Shown here in pieces: positions 8,608-17,721 of a DNA stretch of 64,000 nt. The first letter of the stretch is position 1; every line of letters starts with the position of its first letter. Under the pieces are notes generated by a model. The model saw nothing but the letters and a program-made list of their open reading frames with translations, did not search any database and was not told the DNA's origin. The DNA comes from Mariniphaga sp041686935 (GTDB taxonomy: Bacteria > Bacteroidota > Bacteroidia > Bacteroidales > Prolixibacteraceae): contig JAWLCW010000006.1 in NCBI GenBank assembly GCA_041686935.1, positions 62,001 through 126,000 of the forward strand. Reading direction: 5' to 3'. A program made the translations under genes and the position numbers.

Positions 8608-9393
8608 TCACAAATTCTCCTTAATATATCCCATCACTTCCGCGAAAGTGCCGATGTAAAAATCATTGCGGTTTTCGTTCAGGTATTGCAACAGTTCCCG
8701 GTGCTCTTTGGCTCCCACATTCAAATAGCCACCGCCCACACTGTGAAACATAAAAACCGCAATGGTACCTTTGGCTTTAGCTTCTTCCACATAAGCAATC
8801 ATGTCTTCGGTTTTGTGGTCTTCCACCATCCAGCTTGGCGCCTTGTAAACATTGTAGCCGTCCATCGTTTGTGGGATTGGTCCATCGGCACGGGCAGCAG
8901 TAAAAAGTGGCTGAATGTCATCTGAGAAATCATTTTCCCCAATGGCAACATTGCTGCAGGTGTAGGCGAAAGTCCGGTTTTCATTTCCGTCAATTGCTTT
9001 CAGTAAAGTACTTGCAGTTCTTAATTCGGCCAGCAGTTGTTCAATGGTGTATTTGTTCAAATCATACTCCGGTTTCACCCAATCGAACTGTTCCCCGTTG
9101 CACGGATGAAAAAGCGTGTGGTTTCCCAGTTCGTGGCCGTTTCGGGCAATTTTGCGCCAGTCATCCGTCCGGTTGTATAAACTTTGCGAATTCCCGGTGC
9201 AGTAAAACGTTCCCTTAAATCCGAATTCATTCAGTTGCGGAACAGCAATGTCCAGGTGGCAATCCAGGCCGTCGTCGTAGGTAAAAACTACCGCAGCTTT
9301 GGCGTTGTTGGGCCAGGAGAACTGGGCATCAGCCATTTTCGAAACTGAAATTATCAGGAGAACAACAAAAGCAATGTGAACAATTCTCTTCAT
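8608..9393 (-). CDS. Exported polysaccharide deacetylase (NodB/CE4 type)
   Basis: A 261-residue protein with a Sec signal peptide (about residues 1-23, ending ADAQ) and a NodB homology domain. Motif 1 is TYDDG (general base and metal aspartates) and motif 2 is HELGNHTLFHP, giving both zinc histidines; a later histidine in FMFHSVGG fits motif 5. Family members remove N- or O-acetyl groups from chitooligosaccharide, peptidoglycan or xylan; the substrate here cannot be told. Its location after the signal peptide is periplasmic or outer surface. It is a single gene, converging on the KamA-like gene across a repeat-rich spacer. Confidence 0.9.
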   Translation of the reverse strand: MKRIVHIAFVVLLIISVSKMADAQFSWPNNAKAAVVFTYDDGLDCHLDIAVPQLNEFGFKGTFYCTGNSQSLYNRTDDWRKIARNGHELGNHTLFHPCNGEQFDWVKPEYDLNKYTIEQLLAELRTASTLLKAIDGNENRTFAYTCSNVAIGENDFSDDIQPLFTAARADGPIPQTMDGYNVYKAPSWMVEDHKTEDMIAYVEEAKAKGTIAVFMFHSVGGGYLNVGAKEHRELLQYLNENRNDFYIGTFAEVMGYIKENL

Positions 9394-9441
9394 CGCGTTA
9401 AAAATTTGATTTCCAAAAATAAAAAGTTTTATCCCAAAAAA

Positions 9442-10977
9442 CTATTGTTTCAGCACAAACCCCACCGCCGCCTTTATTCCATCAGCCCCGCTCGAAATAA
9501 TTCCGCCGGCATAACCGCTTCCCTCGCCCACCATAAAAAGATTTTCAAAGCCTTCGCAGCGTCCGTTGGGCTGGCGCAACACCTGCACCGGCGAAGAGGT
9601 TTTGCTTTCCAGTCCCAGCAAATTTCCGGTTTCAAAGCCTTTTATTTTGCGAATAAAATCAGAGAGGCCAGCCTGCATCGATTTCACCACTGTTTCCGGC
9701 AAAAGTTCCCACAGTGGCGCCGCTACCAAACCCAATGGAAAACTGCTTTCGAAGTTTTTTTGTAGGTTCTGGTTTTTCAAAAAGCCGTCAATGCTGCAAG
9801 CCGGGGCACGGTAATTTCCGGTGTGCTCATAAAATGCTCTTTCCATCTGTTCCACCAACTTCAGTGCTTCAATGGGCGAAACCGTTTTCCCGGCCAACTC
9901 GTCAGGATGCACTCCAGCTACGCAAGCCGCGTTGGCAAAGCGGCCATTTCGGCGGTAGTAACTCATGCCGTTTACAATGCTGGTTTCGGGGTAAGCTGCA
10001 GCGGGCACCACAATTCCGCCCGGGCACATGCAAAAGGAAAAAACCGGGTGGTTGCCGTCGGCGGGCGAGGTTAAGCGATATTCCGCGGCTTTTAATCCGG
10101 GAAGTTTTTCGTGCCCCCACTGGGCCAGGTTGATAATTTCCTGCCGGTGTTCCAAGCGGCTGCCGATTGCAAAGTTTTTGGTGCGAAAAGGAACTCCGCG
10201 CCGCATCAGCATCCGATAGGTTTCGAAAGCCGAATGACCGGGGGCGATAAACAGCGCTCCAACCGGCATTGTTCCTCGTGAAGTTACGATCTCATGCACT
10301 TTTCCGTTTTTCACGGTGATGTCTTCCAGCATGGTTTCAAATAGCACCTGACCGCCTAAATCTTCAAAGTGCAGGCGCAGATTTTTCACAATTTTTCGCA
10401 GGTTGTCGGTTCCCAGGTGCGGATGGGCCAGGTAAGCGATTTCTTCGGGAGCCCCGGCTTTGATGTAGTTTGAAATGATGAACTGTTTCTCCAAAGAAAT
10501 ATATTTGGAGCGCGAAGTGAGTTTTCCGTCGGAAAAAGTACCGGCGCCACCTTCTCCGAAGGAATAATTATTTTTCGGATCGAAAAAACCGGTGCGCTCG
10601 AAATGGGAAACTGCCCGGCTGCGGGTTTTCACTTCTGAACCACGTTCGATAAGTGTAACCTGAAAACCTGCTTTTTGTAAAACCAGAGCGGCAAAAAAAC
10701 CGGCAGGCCCGCTGCCCACAACAGCCACCGGAAATGGCCGCTTTTTGAACGGGATTTCCAGCGTTTTTTGTTCCGGTGGATCACCTTCCCTGATTTCAGA
10801 TGAACTCACTCCTACCCTCAACTGCCACGAAACTTTGGGTTTGTTCCGTGCATCCAGACTTTTGTGTTCAACCTGAAACGAAAAATTCCGGATGCGCAGC
10901 ATTTTGCCAATCCGGTGCCGGAGCTGCTGTTCGGAATACCCTGTGGGCAGTTTTAATGTTACTGATTTGAATCCCAT
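9442..10977 (-). CDS. NAD(P)/FAD-dependent oxidoreductase (COG2509-type dehydrogenase)
   Basis: A 511-residue flavoprotein. An N-terminal domain of about 95 residues (an RNA-binding-like fold in relatives) precedes the dinucleotide site VVGSGPAGFFAALVLQKAGF and its acidic strand end ERG. The end has a second FAD-contact motif, FMVGEGSGYAGGI. Homologues are annotated as uncharacterised FAD-utilising dehydrogenases; the physiological substrate is not known. The start codon overlaps the stop of the truncated PIN gene by one base (TAATG), so the two are translationally adjacent, probably by accident of a deletion. Confidence 0.87.
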   Translation of the reverse strand: MGFKSVTLKLPTGYSEQQLRHRIGKMLRIRNFSFQVEHKSLDARNKPKVSWQLRVGVSSSEIREGDPPEQKTLEIPFKKRPFPVAVVGSGPAGFFAALVLQKAGFQVTLIERGSEVKTRSRAVSHFERTGFFDPKNNYSFGEGGAGTFSDGKLTSRSKYISLEKQFIISNYIKAGAPEEIAYLAHPHLGTDNLRKIVKNLRLHFEDLGGQVLFETMLEDITVKNGKVHEIVTSRGTMPVGALFIAPGHSAFETYRMLMRRGVPFRTKNFAIGSRLEHRQEIINLAQWGHEKLPGLKAAEYRLTSPADGNHPVFSFCMCPGGIVVPAAAYPETSIVNGMSYYRRNGRFANAACVAGVHPDELAGKTVSPIEALKLVEQMERAFYEHTGNYRAPACSIDGFLKNQNLQKNFESSFPLGLVAAPLWELLPETVVKSMQAGLSDFIRKIKGFETGNLLGLESKTSSPVQVLRQPNGRCEGFENLFMVGEGSGYAGGIISSGADGIKAAVGFVLKQ

Positions 10978-11183
10978 TATCGTTCAAAAAAATCCTGAAA
11001 ATCAGAAGTATTTAATTTTGAAATTTTCTTGAGCTTTCCCCAATGATTATCAATCTCACTAAGAAGAAGATTGCAACTTTGAAACTGAAATATATTCTGG
11101 GAATTCAGTATCAAATCGCCAATTGTGTTGTTTGTGTTTAGAATTGCACTAAAAACAATATTCGTATCGACTGCGATTATCAT
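10977..11183 (-). pseudogene. Truncated PIN-domain toxin (VapC-like), N-terminal half only
   Basis: Sixty-eight residues beginning MIIAVDTNIVFSAIL, which is the first strand of a PIN nuclease with its metal aspartate (D6); a conserved acidic residue follows in LLSEI. Complete PIN toxins are about 130 residues and carry further metal aspartates in a C-terminal half with a TGD-type motif; that half is missing. The frame ends exactly at the start codon of the oxidoreductase. It overlaps the upstream antitoxin-like gene by 4 bases, the usual toxin-antitoxin arrangement. I infer a toxin inactivated by a 3' deletion; a functional mini-protein is less likely. Confidence 0.7.
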
Positions 11184-11383
11184 TTGAGAAAGGCATCCTT
11201 ATTTTTTTCCCACCAATCCCTGTTGATTTCATCAGCCAATTCATCTATATCCTTCTGTTTTGCTTTTGATTTTGAAGTTATCTCCTGATACCTAACATAA
11301 TCAATGATTCTTTGTGCACCTTTGATTCCAATTGAATTAGGAATCCGGATTAATATTTCTCTATCAGTTCTTTCGATAATCAT
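11180..11383 (-). CDS. Antitoxin-like small protein upstream of the PIN fragment
   Basis: Sixty-seven residues, starting MIIERTDREILIRIP and continuing with a charged helical region rich in lysine (SKSKAKQKDIDELADEI). Size, position and the 4-base overlap with the PIN gene identify it as the partner antitoxin; the N-terminus is compatible with a short beta-strand DNA-binding domain, but no family can be assigned by eye. A perfect 14-bp palindrome lies just upstream of its start and overlaps a consensus -7 element, as expected for autoregulation. Confidence 0.7.
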   Translation of the reverse strand: MIIERTDREILIRIPNSIGIKGAQRIIDYVRYQEITSKSKAKQKDIDELADEINRDWWEKNKDAFLK

Positions 11384-11391
11384 TTTGATAC

Positions 11392-11407
11392 AATTTGTAC
11401 AAATTTA
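11392..11407 (-). promoter_or_regulatory. Operator palindrome and -7 element of the toxin-antitoxin remnant
   Basis: AATTTGTACAAATT at 11392-11405 is a perfect 14-bp palindrome starting 9 bases upstream of the antitoxin ATG. Overlapping it, the minus strand reads TAAATTTG (11407-11400), an exact TAnnTTTG -7 box. A repressor bound to the palindrome would block this promoter. Confidence 0.6.
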
Positions 11408-11663
11408 GTAAAATTTAAGTACCTGCTTTTGTACTAAAACTTATTTCATTGCTTAAGAATTACCCAAAGTTTAATTCCTTTTGTAACGAATTCTTCCCTT
11501 CAGGCGTCTTACAAAACAAAGAAAACAGAAAGCAAATCCATTCGATTGGCAAAAACCGGCAAATGCATGGTTTCACCCAAAAAATCAGGTGGTTGGTCGA
11601 ATAAATGCAACTGGTTGTATTGAAAACAAAGATTTTTATACTGACAATGAAAACAGAAAAGCT

Positions 11664-12389
11664 ATGATTCGTTTAAACAATGTACACAAGTCGTATGGTA
11701 TTGGCAGCAATTCGCTGCATGTACTCAAGGGAATTGATTTAAATATTGATCAGGGTGAATTTGTATCCATTATGGGCTCTTCCGGCTCTGGAAAATCCAC
11801 ACTATTAAATATTCTGGGAATCCTCGACAACTACGACGAAGGCTCCTACTACCTGAACGGTATCCTCATTAAAGACATGTCGGAAAAACAGGCGGCCCGG
11901 CTGCGCAACGAACTTCTGGGGTTTGTATTTCAGTCGTTCAACCTGATATCGTTTAAAAATGCCATGGAAAACGTGGCGCTGCCACTTTACTACCAGGGTG
12001 TGAACCGAAAAAAACGCAACAAAATTGCGCTGGATTACCTGGAAAAACTGGGACTGCTTCCCTGGGCTACCCACATGCCCAACGAACTTTCGGGCGGACA
12101 AAAACAGCGTGTGGCCATTGCCCGGTCGCTCATCACCCAACCAAAAATTATTGTGGCCGATGAACCCACCGGTGCGCTCGATTCCAACACCTCGTACGAA
12201 GTGATGGAAATTCTGAAGGAAATTAACGAAGACGGCATTACCGTAGTGATAGTAACGCACGAACACGATATTGCCGCCATGACACAGAAAATTATCCGGC
12301 TGAAAGACGGAGTGATTTCAGAAATCATTAAAAACGGTGAGCTGAAAGAGTGGAAACACCAGTACCAGAAAGAGCTGGAGATTGCCTGA
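11664..12389 (+). CDS. ABC transporter ATP-binding protein (MacB/LolD type)
   Basis: A 241-residue ATPase that would power the two FtsX-type permeases encoded next. Walker A is GSSGSGKST, the signature is LSGGQKQR, Walker B is IIVADEPTGALD, and the switch histidine is in VVIVTHEHD. ATG 11664 is chosen because the family begins just there (MIRLNNVHKSYG); the frame runs back to 11589 with unrelated residues. It is the first gene of a five-gene efflux operon. Mechanotransmission transporters of this type push substrates through a periplasmic adaptor and TolC rather than carrying them across the membrane. Confidence 0.94.
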   Translation: MIRLNNVHKSYGIGSNSLHVLKGIDLNIDQGEFVSIMGSSGSGKSTLLNILGILDNYDEGSYYLNGILIKDMSEKQAARLRNELLGFVFQSFNLISFKNAMENVALPLYYQGVNRKKRNKIALDYLEKLGLLPWATHMPNELSGGQKQRVAIARSLITQPKIIVADEPTGALDSNTSYEVMEILKEINEDGITVVIVTHEHDIAAMTQKIIRLKDGVISEIIKNGELKEWKHQYQKELEIA

Positions 12390-12515
12390 AGAAGTTGGCA
12401 GTCGCAGTGACCACGGATTTTTGAACCCGGAATTTTTGCCGAAGGTCCCGAAGGGATACCCAGTGTGCATTCCATCGGAAGAACCCGGAACTTTAAACAT
12501 TTAACTTTTACAGCA

Positions 12516-13778
12516 ATGTTCGACATCGACAAATGGCAGGAGATTTTCGCCACCATCAAAAAAAATAAAATGCGCACCTTCCTCACCGGTTTTTCGGTGG
12601 CGTGGGGAATTTTTATGCTGATGATTTTACTGGGCGCCGGAAACGGGCTGAGCAACGGAGTGGCAGAAAATTTTATGCGCGATGCTGTAAATGCCATGTG
12701 GCTTTGGAGCGGACGTACAAGCGTTCCGTATCAGGGCATGAAAGAAAACAGGCAAATCCGTTTTACCAACACCGATTACGATCTTATTAAAGAGTTGGAT
12801 GGAATCGAATTTACTTCAGGCAGGTACTTTATTTCGGGAAACCGTTTTGCTTATGGGAGCGAATCTGGCGAATACACTGCCGTTACCTGTCATCCCGAGT
12901 TGAAAGAGGTGGAGTCCATTGAAATCGTAAAAGGGCGGTTTATAAATGAAGTTGATTTAAAGGAAACCCGAAAATCAGTTGTGCTTGGGCAGGATATTTA
13001 TAATGCACTGTTTAAAGATAAAGACGCCATTGGAGAGTATGTAAGAATAAACAACATACCATTTAAAGTAGTTGGTATTTGCCGTGAAGGCGGGGGTACC
13101 CGTCACCGCAATGCTTACATTCCTGTTTCAACCGGACAAAAAGTATTTAACGGCGCCAACCGGCTGCACAACTTTGCACTTACCATAAATGCCAGTTCCA
13201 TTGAAGAGAGTAAAGCCATTGAAGAAAAAGTAAGGGAAACGCTGGCGCGCAAACATAAATTTGATGCAACTGACCGCTCGGCTTTGGGCTCATTTAACAA
13301 GCTTGAAATGTATTTGCAAACCATGCGTATTTTCCAGGCCATTAAAATTTTCATCTGGATAATTGGCGCCGGAACGCTGATTGCCGGAGTAGTTGGAGTG
13401 AGCAACATCATGCTGATTGTGGTAAAAGAACGCACCAAGGAAATCGGAATTCGCAAGGCTATTGGCGCCAGTCCGGCATCGGTTGTAGGGTTGGTTTTAC
13501 TGGAATCAATTCTGATTACCACCATCGCCGGTTACATTGGGCTGGTTTTGGGAACCGGGCTAATGGAAGGACTTAACTTTTTTGTGGAACAGCAATATGC
13601 AGCTTCGGCAGCTTCAAACGGTGGAAATGGCGATGTTATTTTCAGAAATCCTACTGTTGATCTGAACATTGCGGCAACCGCTACTATGCTCCTTATTTTC
13701 GCCGGCGCTGTTGCCGGATACATTCCGGCAAAACGTGCCGCACGTATAAAACCCATTGAAGCGTTGAGGGATGAATAA
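12516..13778 (+). CDS. FtsX/MacB-type ABC permease 1
   Basis: A 420-residue permease: one N-terminal membrane helix (about residues 21-41), a large periplasmic MacB_PCD domain (about 45-260) and three C-terminal helices of the FtsX domain, with the coupling motif RTKEIGIRKAIGASP and the end motif PAKRAARIKPIEALR. ATG 12516 (MFDIDKW) matches the start of its paralogue at 13910 (MFDLDLW), so the upstream open frame from 12465 is not coding. It likely pairs with the second permease as a heterodimer, with the ATPase at 11664. Confidence 0.92.
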   Translation: MFDIDKWQEIFATIKKNKMRTFLTGFSVAWGIFMLMILLGAGNGLSNGVAENFMRDAVNAMWLWSGRTSVPYQGMKENRQIRFTNTDYDLIKELDGIEFTSGRYFISGNRFAYGSESGEYTAVTCHPELKEVESIEIVKGRFINEVDLKETRKSVVLGQDIYNALFKDKDAIGEYVRINNIPFKVVGICREGGGTRHRNAYIPVSTGQKVFNGANRLHNFALTINASSIEESKAIEEKVRETLARKHKFDATDRSALGSFNKLEMYLQTMRIFQAIKIFIWIIGAGTLIAGVVGVSNIMLIVVKERTKEIGIRKAIGASPASVVGLVLLESILITTIAGYIGLVLGTGLMEGLNFFVEQQYAASAASNGGNGDVIFRNPTVDLNIAATATMLLIFAGAVAGYIPAKRAARIKPIEALRDE

Positions 13779-13780
13779 AA

Positions 13781-13810
13781 GCCCCTCCCAACCCTCCCCA
13801 AGGGGAGGGC
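13781..13810. repeat. C/G-rich palindromic intergenic repeat (copy 3)
   Basis: CCCTCCCC (13792-13799), AA, GGGGAGGG (13802-13809), preceded by GCCCCTCCCAA. It begins two bases after the stop codon of permease 1 and is in opposite orientation to the copy at 13874-13904. Confidence 0.72.
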
Positions 13811-13873
13811 TTCAGGCAAAAAAACAGCAGATTAGTAAAAAATGAAAACAAGTAACAAATACAAATTAACTAA

Positions 13874-13904
13874 TTCCCCTCCTTCGGAGGGGTTAGGGGA
13901 GGCT
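13874..13904. repeat. C/G-rich palindromic intergenic repeat (copy 4)
   Basis: CCCCTCC (13876-13882), TTC, GGAGGGG (13886-13892), then TTAGGGGAGG. The G-rich arm and tail together contain four G-runs and end 8 bases before the ATG of permease 2, so the structure occupies its leader. Confidence 0.72.
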
Positions 13905-13909
13905 TAAAG

Positions 13910-15175
13910 ATGTTTGATTTAGACCTTTGGAAAGAGATAATTGATGCGCTGAAAAAGAACAGGATGCGCAGTTTCATGACAGCCTTCGGGGTGTTTTGGG
14001 GAATATTTATGCTCATCATCATGTCGGGGGCAGGCCGGGCGCTCGAAAACGGAATCATGGACGGCATCAAGGCATTTGCCACCAATTCAGCCTTTTTCTG
14101 GACCGAAAGGACAAGTGTTCCTTATGAAGGATTTCAGCGGGGAAGACGGTGGGATTACAAAAATAAAGACATACAATACATCCGGGCAAATATTAAAGAT
14201 GTGGAATACCTGTCGCCCCGGCTTTTCGGGCCTAACGCATACGGGGGCGAAAACACCGTAAGAGGCATTAAAACAGGCGCTTTCAACATCTACGGCGACT
14301 ATCCCGATTTTTATAAAATCGACCCATGGACTCCGGTAAAAGGCCGATTGCTGAATGAAATCGACATTTTGCAAAACCGGAAAGTGTGCATCATTGGGGA
14401 ACGGGTTGCAGAGGTTATGTTTGCCGAAAATGAAGATCCCATTGGCGAATACCTTAAAATTAACGGAGTATATTTTCAGGTGGTTGGGGTTGTTCATCCT
14501 GAAACCCGGATAAATATTGGCGGCGGACAAAAAAACGAAGCCATTATGATTCCGTTCAGCACCATGCAACGCACCTACAACATGGGCGATGTGGTGCACT
14601 TTTTTTCAGTTACTTCTGTTCAGGGAGTTCCGGTAAGCCGCGTGGAAGAACGTTTGAAAGAACTTTTAAAGGAACGTCATCACATTTCACCCGACGACCG
14701 CCAGGCTATCGGTTCGTTCAATATCGAAGTGGAATGGAAAAAATACAATTCCCTATTTAACGGAATTCAGATTCTTACATGGATTGTGGGAATTGGAACC
14801 TTACTGGCCGGAATTATCGGTGTAAGCAACATCATGATGGTTATCATCAGGGAACGCACACAGGAAATCGGTATTCAACGAGCCATTGGCGCCACACCCG
14901 GAAAAGTGATGCTGCATATTGTGATGGAAAGTGTTTTCCTTACGGTTTTAGCAGGATACATTGGCCTTGCTTTGGGCGTGGGTTTGCTTGAATTGCTAAG
15001 CATGGCGCTGGATACCGGAAGCGATGAAATGTTTTTCCGGCGGCCTGAAGTCAGTTTCAAAATGGCGGTTTCGGCACTTACTGTATTGGTTTTTGCCGGA
15101 ATATTTGCCGGAATGATTCCAGCGCGCCGGGCAGTCAGAATTAAACCCATTGACGCAATCAGAGAAGAAAAATAA
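13910..15175 (+). CDS. FtsX/MacB-type ABC permease 2
   Basis: A 421-residue paralogue of permease 1 with the same layout: helix 1 near residues 20-42, periplasmic MacB_PCD domain, three C-terminal helices, coupling motif RTQEIGIQRAIGATP and end motif PARRAVRIKPIDAIRE. The two permeases resemble each other throughout, which suggests an old tandem duplication giving a heterodimeric transporter. The 131-bp gap before it is unusual within this otherwise compact operon and is filled by two facing palindromic repeats. Confidence 0.92.
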   Translation: MFDLDLWKEIIDALKKNRMRSFMTAFGVFWGIFMLIIMSGAGRALENGIMDGIKAFATNSAFFWTERTSVPYEGFQRGRRWDYKNKDIQYIRANIKDVEYLSPRLFGPNAYGGENTVRGIKTGAFNIYGDYPDFYKIDPWTPVKGRLLNEIDILQNRKVCIIGERVAEVMFAENEDPIGEYLKINGVYFQVVGVVHPETRINIGGGQKNEAIMIPFSTMQRTYNMGDVVHFFSVTSVQGVPVSRVEERLKELLKERHHISPDDRQAIGSFNIEVEWKKYNSLFNGIQILTWIVGIGTLLAGIIGVSNIMMVIIRERTQEIGIQRAIGATPGKVMLHIVMESVFLTVLAGYIGLALGVGLLELLSMALDTGSDEMFFRRPEVSFKMAVSALTVLVFAGIFAGMIPARRAVRIKPIDAIREEK

Positions 15176-15203
15176 AACAGAAAACAAATAAAAACAAAAA
15201 GCC

Positions 15204-16328
15204 ATGAAAAAAGTATTCAGAATTATTGGAATTGTGATTTTAATAGGGGCATTCGGTGGAACCCTGTTTTTCCTCTACAACAAATCAAAAAAGAAACCGG
15301 ATGTTTTTGAAACAAAAAATCCGTTTGTAAGCAATGTAATTAAAAAAACCGTTGCCACAGGCTCGGTTGTTCCGCGGTTCGAAATTGATATTAAACCGCA
15401 GGTTTCGGGAATTATTGACGAACTGTTTGTGGAAGCCGGCGATCGGGTTGAAAAAGACCAGGTGATTGCCCGCATTAAAATTATTCCCGATATGGTTACG
15501 CTGAACACAGCCGAAACCCGCCTGAACCGGGCAAAAATCAGTTTTGAGGATGCCCGCAACGATTATGAACGCCAGCAAGGTCTGTTCGATAAAAATGTGA
15601 TTTCTTACGAAGAGTACAAAAATGCCAAAGTAGCTTACGATTCAGCAAAAGAAGAATTGACTGCTGCAGAAAACAACCTCGAATTAATTAAAAACGGTGT
15701 AACAAAAAAGGCAGAAACCACTACTAATACGCTTGTGCGTTCAACAATTACAGGTACGGTGCTGGATGTTCCGGTAAAAGCGGGTAATTCGGTAATACAA
15801 TCAAACACGTTTAACGACGGTACCACCATTGCCACCGTGGCCAACATGAACGATATGATTTTTGAAGGTAAGGTAGATGAAACCGAAGTGGGTAAGATTA
15901 AATCGGGAATGCCCATTGAACTGGAAATCGGCGCCATTGAGAAAGAAAAATTTTTGGCTGAGCTGGAATACATTTCACCAAAAGGGGTGGAAGAAAACGG
16001 CGCCATTCAGTTTGAAATAAAAGCCAGCGTTCAACTGTTGGAAGGCCAGTTTATTCGCGCCGGGTACAGTGCAAATGCAAACATTGTACTCGACAAAAGA
16101 GACAGCGTTCTGGTTATTCCTGAGGGATTGTTGAAATTTGAAAATGATTCGTCGTTTGTTGAAGTTCTGACTGCCACGGAACAACAGTTTGAAAAACGTT
16201 TCGTTCAAACCGGATTGTCTGACGGTATCAACATCGAGATTACAACAGGATTGGAAAAAGACGATAAAATTAAAGGAGAGAAAATCGATCCGAAAAAACT
16301 GAAAGAAGAAAAAATCAGCAAGGGATAA
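15204..16328 (+). CDS. HlyD/MacA-type periplasmic adaptor
   Basis: A 374-residue membrane fusion protein: N-terminal anchor (about residues 5-25), lipoyl-like half-motifs (VVPRFEIDIKPQVSGIIDEL and ITGTVLDVPVKAGNSV) around a helical hairpin of about residues 95-165, then beta-barrel and membrane-proximal domains. It bridges the inner-membrane permeases and the TolC-like channel encoded just downstream. It follows permease 2 by 28 bp and precedes the channel gene by 55 bp, so the five genes form one operon. Substrate is not indicated. Confidence 0.92.
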   Translation: MKKVFRIIGIVILIGAFGGTLFFLYNKSKKKPDVFETKNPFVSNVIKKTVATGSVVPRFEIDIKPQVSGIIDELFVEAGDRVEKDQVIARIKIIPDMVTLNTAETRLNRAKISFEDARNDYERQQGLFDKNVISYEEYKNAKVAYDSAKEELTAAENNLELIKNGVTKKAETTTNTLVRSTITGTVLDVPVKAGNSVIQSNTFNDGTTIATVANMNDMIFEGKVDETEVGKIKSGMPIELEIGAIEKEKFLAELEYISPKGVEENGAIQFEIKASVQLLEGQFIRAGYSANANIVLDKRDSVLVIPEGLLKFENDSSFVEVLTATEQQFEKRFVQTGLSDGINIEITTGLEKDDKIKGEKIDPKKLKEEKISKG

Positions 16329-16383
16329 TTGCAGGTAGGATGACTTGGTTTATTAATTTAGCCTGATATAAAACAAGATAAAA

Positions 16384-17718
16384 ATGAATAAGATAATTGC
16401 ACTTTTTACGGGAGTTTTTTGCATGTTTTCAGCAACGGTATTAACAGCCCAAAACACATGGTCGCTGCAGGAATGTATTGATTATGCGCTGGAAAACAAT
16501 ATCCAGATTAAACAACAGGGTTTGAACACAATGTATAACGAAAACCTGGTGAACCAGGCCAAATCCGATCGGTTGCCAAATTTAAATGCAGGTGCATCAA
16601 ACAATTACAGTTTTGGCCGTTCACTAAACAACGATAATGTTTACGAAAATGTAAACTCTACGCAATTAAACGGATACCTTCAGTCAGGCGTTACGGTTTT
16701 TAACGGGTTCATTCTTCAAAATTCCGTAAAACAAAACGAACTCGATTTGCAGGCGGCTATACAGGATTTGCAAAAAGCAAAAGATGATTTGATACTGAAT
16801 ATCGCAGCATCCTACCTCGAAATTCTTTTTGCAGAAGAATTGTCGCTGATTGCAGAAGCCCAGATTGAAGTAACGCAGCAGCAAATTGAACGTACCCAAA
16901 AGCTGGTGGATGCCGGCAGCCTGGCCCGCGGTGCCCTGCTCGAAATTGAAGCGCAACTGGCCCGCGAGGAGTTGCAACTGGTAAACGACCAGAACCGGGT
17001 GCAACTGGCTTATCTTAACCTGTACCAGTTGCTGGAACTGCCGGTGGAAAAAAGTTTTACCATTGAAAAACCCAAACTTCCTGAAATAAAGGCGAATGTC
17101 ACTATTTTCAACTCGTTCGATGTATTTAAAAATGCAGTAAATTTCAGGCCTGAAATAAAAGCAGCTCAATTACGCGTTGAAAGTGCCCGGAGGCAACTGG
17201 ATATTGCCAAAGGCTACAACTACCCCACATTAAACCTGGGAGCCAGTTACAACAACCAGTATTTCAATATTTTAAACAGCGAGTTCCAACAACGGTCATT
17301 CGGCGAACAGTTAAAAAGTAACAGCCGGTATGGTTTCGGACTGAACCTGAATATTCCGATTTTTAACCGGTTTCAGGTGAAAAACGGCGTTTCGAATGCC
17401 AAACTGCAAATTGCCGATTACGAATACCGTCTGCAAACCTCACGGAATTTGCTGCGTAAAGATATTGAGCAGGCTTACACCAATGCACTGGCGTCACTAA
17501 ACCGCTACGTATCGAGTGAAAAAGCAGTAAAATCAACAGAAGAGGCATTCCGGTATGCCGAAGAGAAATTTAATGTGGGAATGATGAATACCGTTGAATA
17601 CAACCAAAGTAAAAATTACCTTACAGTGGCCCAGTCGGAACTGTTGCAGGCCCGGTACGAATACATTTTCAGGGCAAAAATTCTGGATTTTTACAACGGG
17701 GTACCCATAGAGTTATAA
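16384..17718 (+). CDS. TolC family outer membrane efflux protein
   Basis: A 444-residue TolC-type channel with a Sec signal peptide (about 1-22, ending LTAQ) and two internal OEP repeats of long helices with short beta segments; the helical hairpins begin with SLQECIDYALENN and FRPEIKAAQLRVESARR. It completes the tripartite pump as last gene of the operon. Its stop is 3 bp from the stop of the convergent amidohydrolase gene. Confidence 0.93.
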   Translation: MNKIIALFTGVFCMFSATVLTAQNTWSLQECIDYALENNIQIKQQGLNTMYNENLVNQAKSDRLPNLNAGASNNYSFGRSLNNDNVYENVNSTQLNGYLQSGVTVFNGFILQNSVKQNELDLQAAIQDLQKAKDDLILNIAASYLEILFAEELSLIAEAQIEVTQQQIERTQKLVDAGSLARGALLEIEAQLAREELQLVNDQNRVQLAYLNLYQLLELPVEKSFTIEKPKLPEIKANVTIFNSFDVFKNAVNFRPEIKAAQLRVESARRQLDIAKGYNYPTLNLGASYNNQYFNILNSEFQQRSFGEQLKSNSRYGFGLNLNIPIFNRFQVKNGVSNAKLQIADYEYRLQTSRNLLRKDIEQAYTNALASLNRYVSSEKAVKSTEEAFRYAEEKFNVGMMNTVEYNQSKNYLTVAQSELLQARYEYIFRAKILDFYNGVPIEL

Positions 17719-17721
17719 AAT

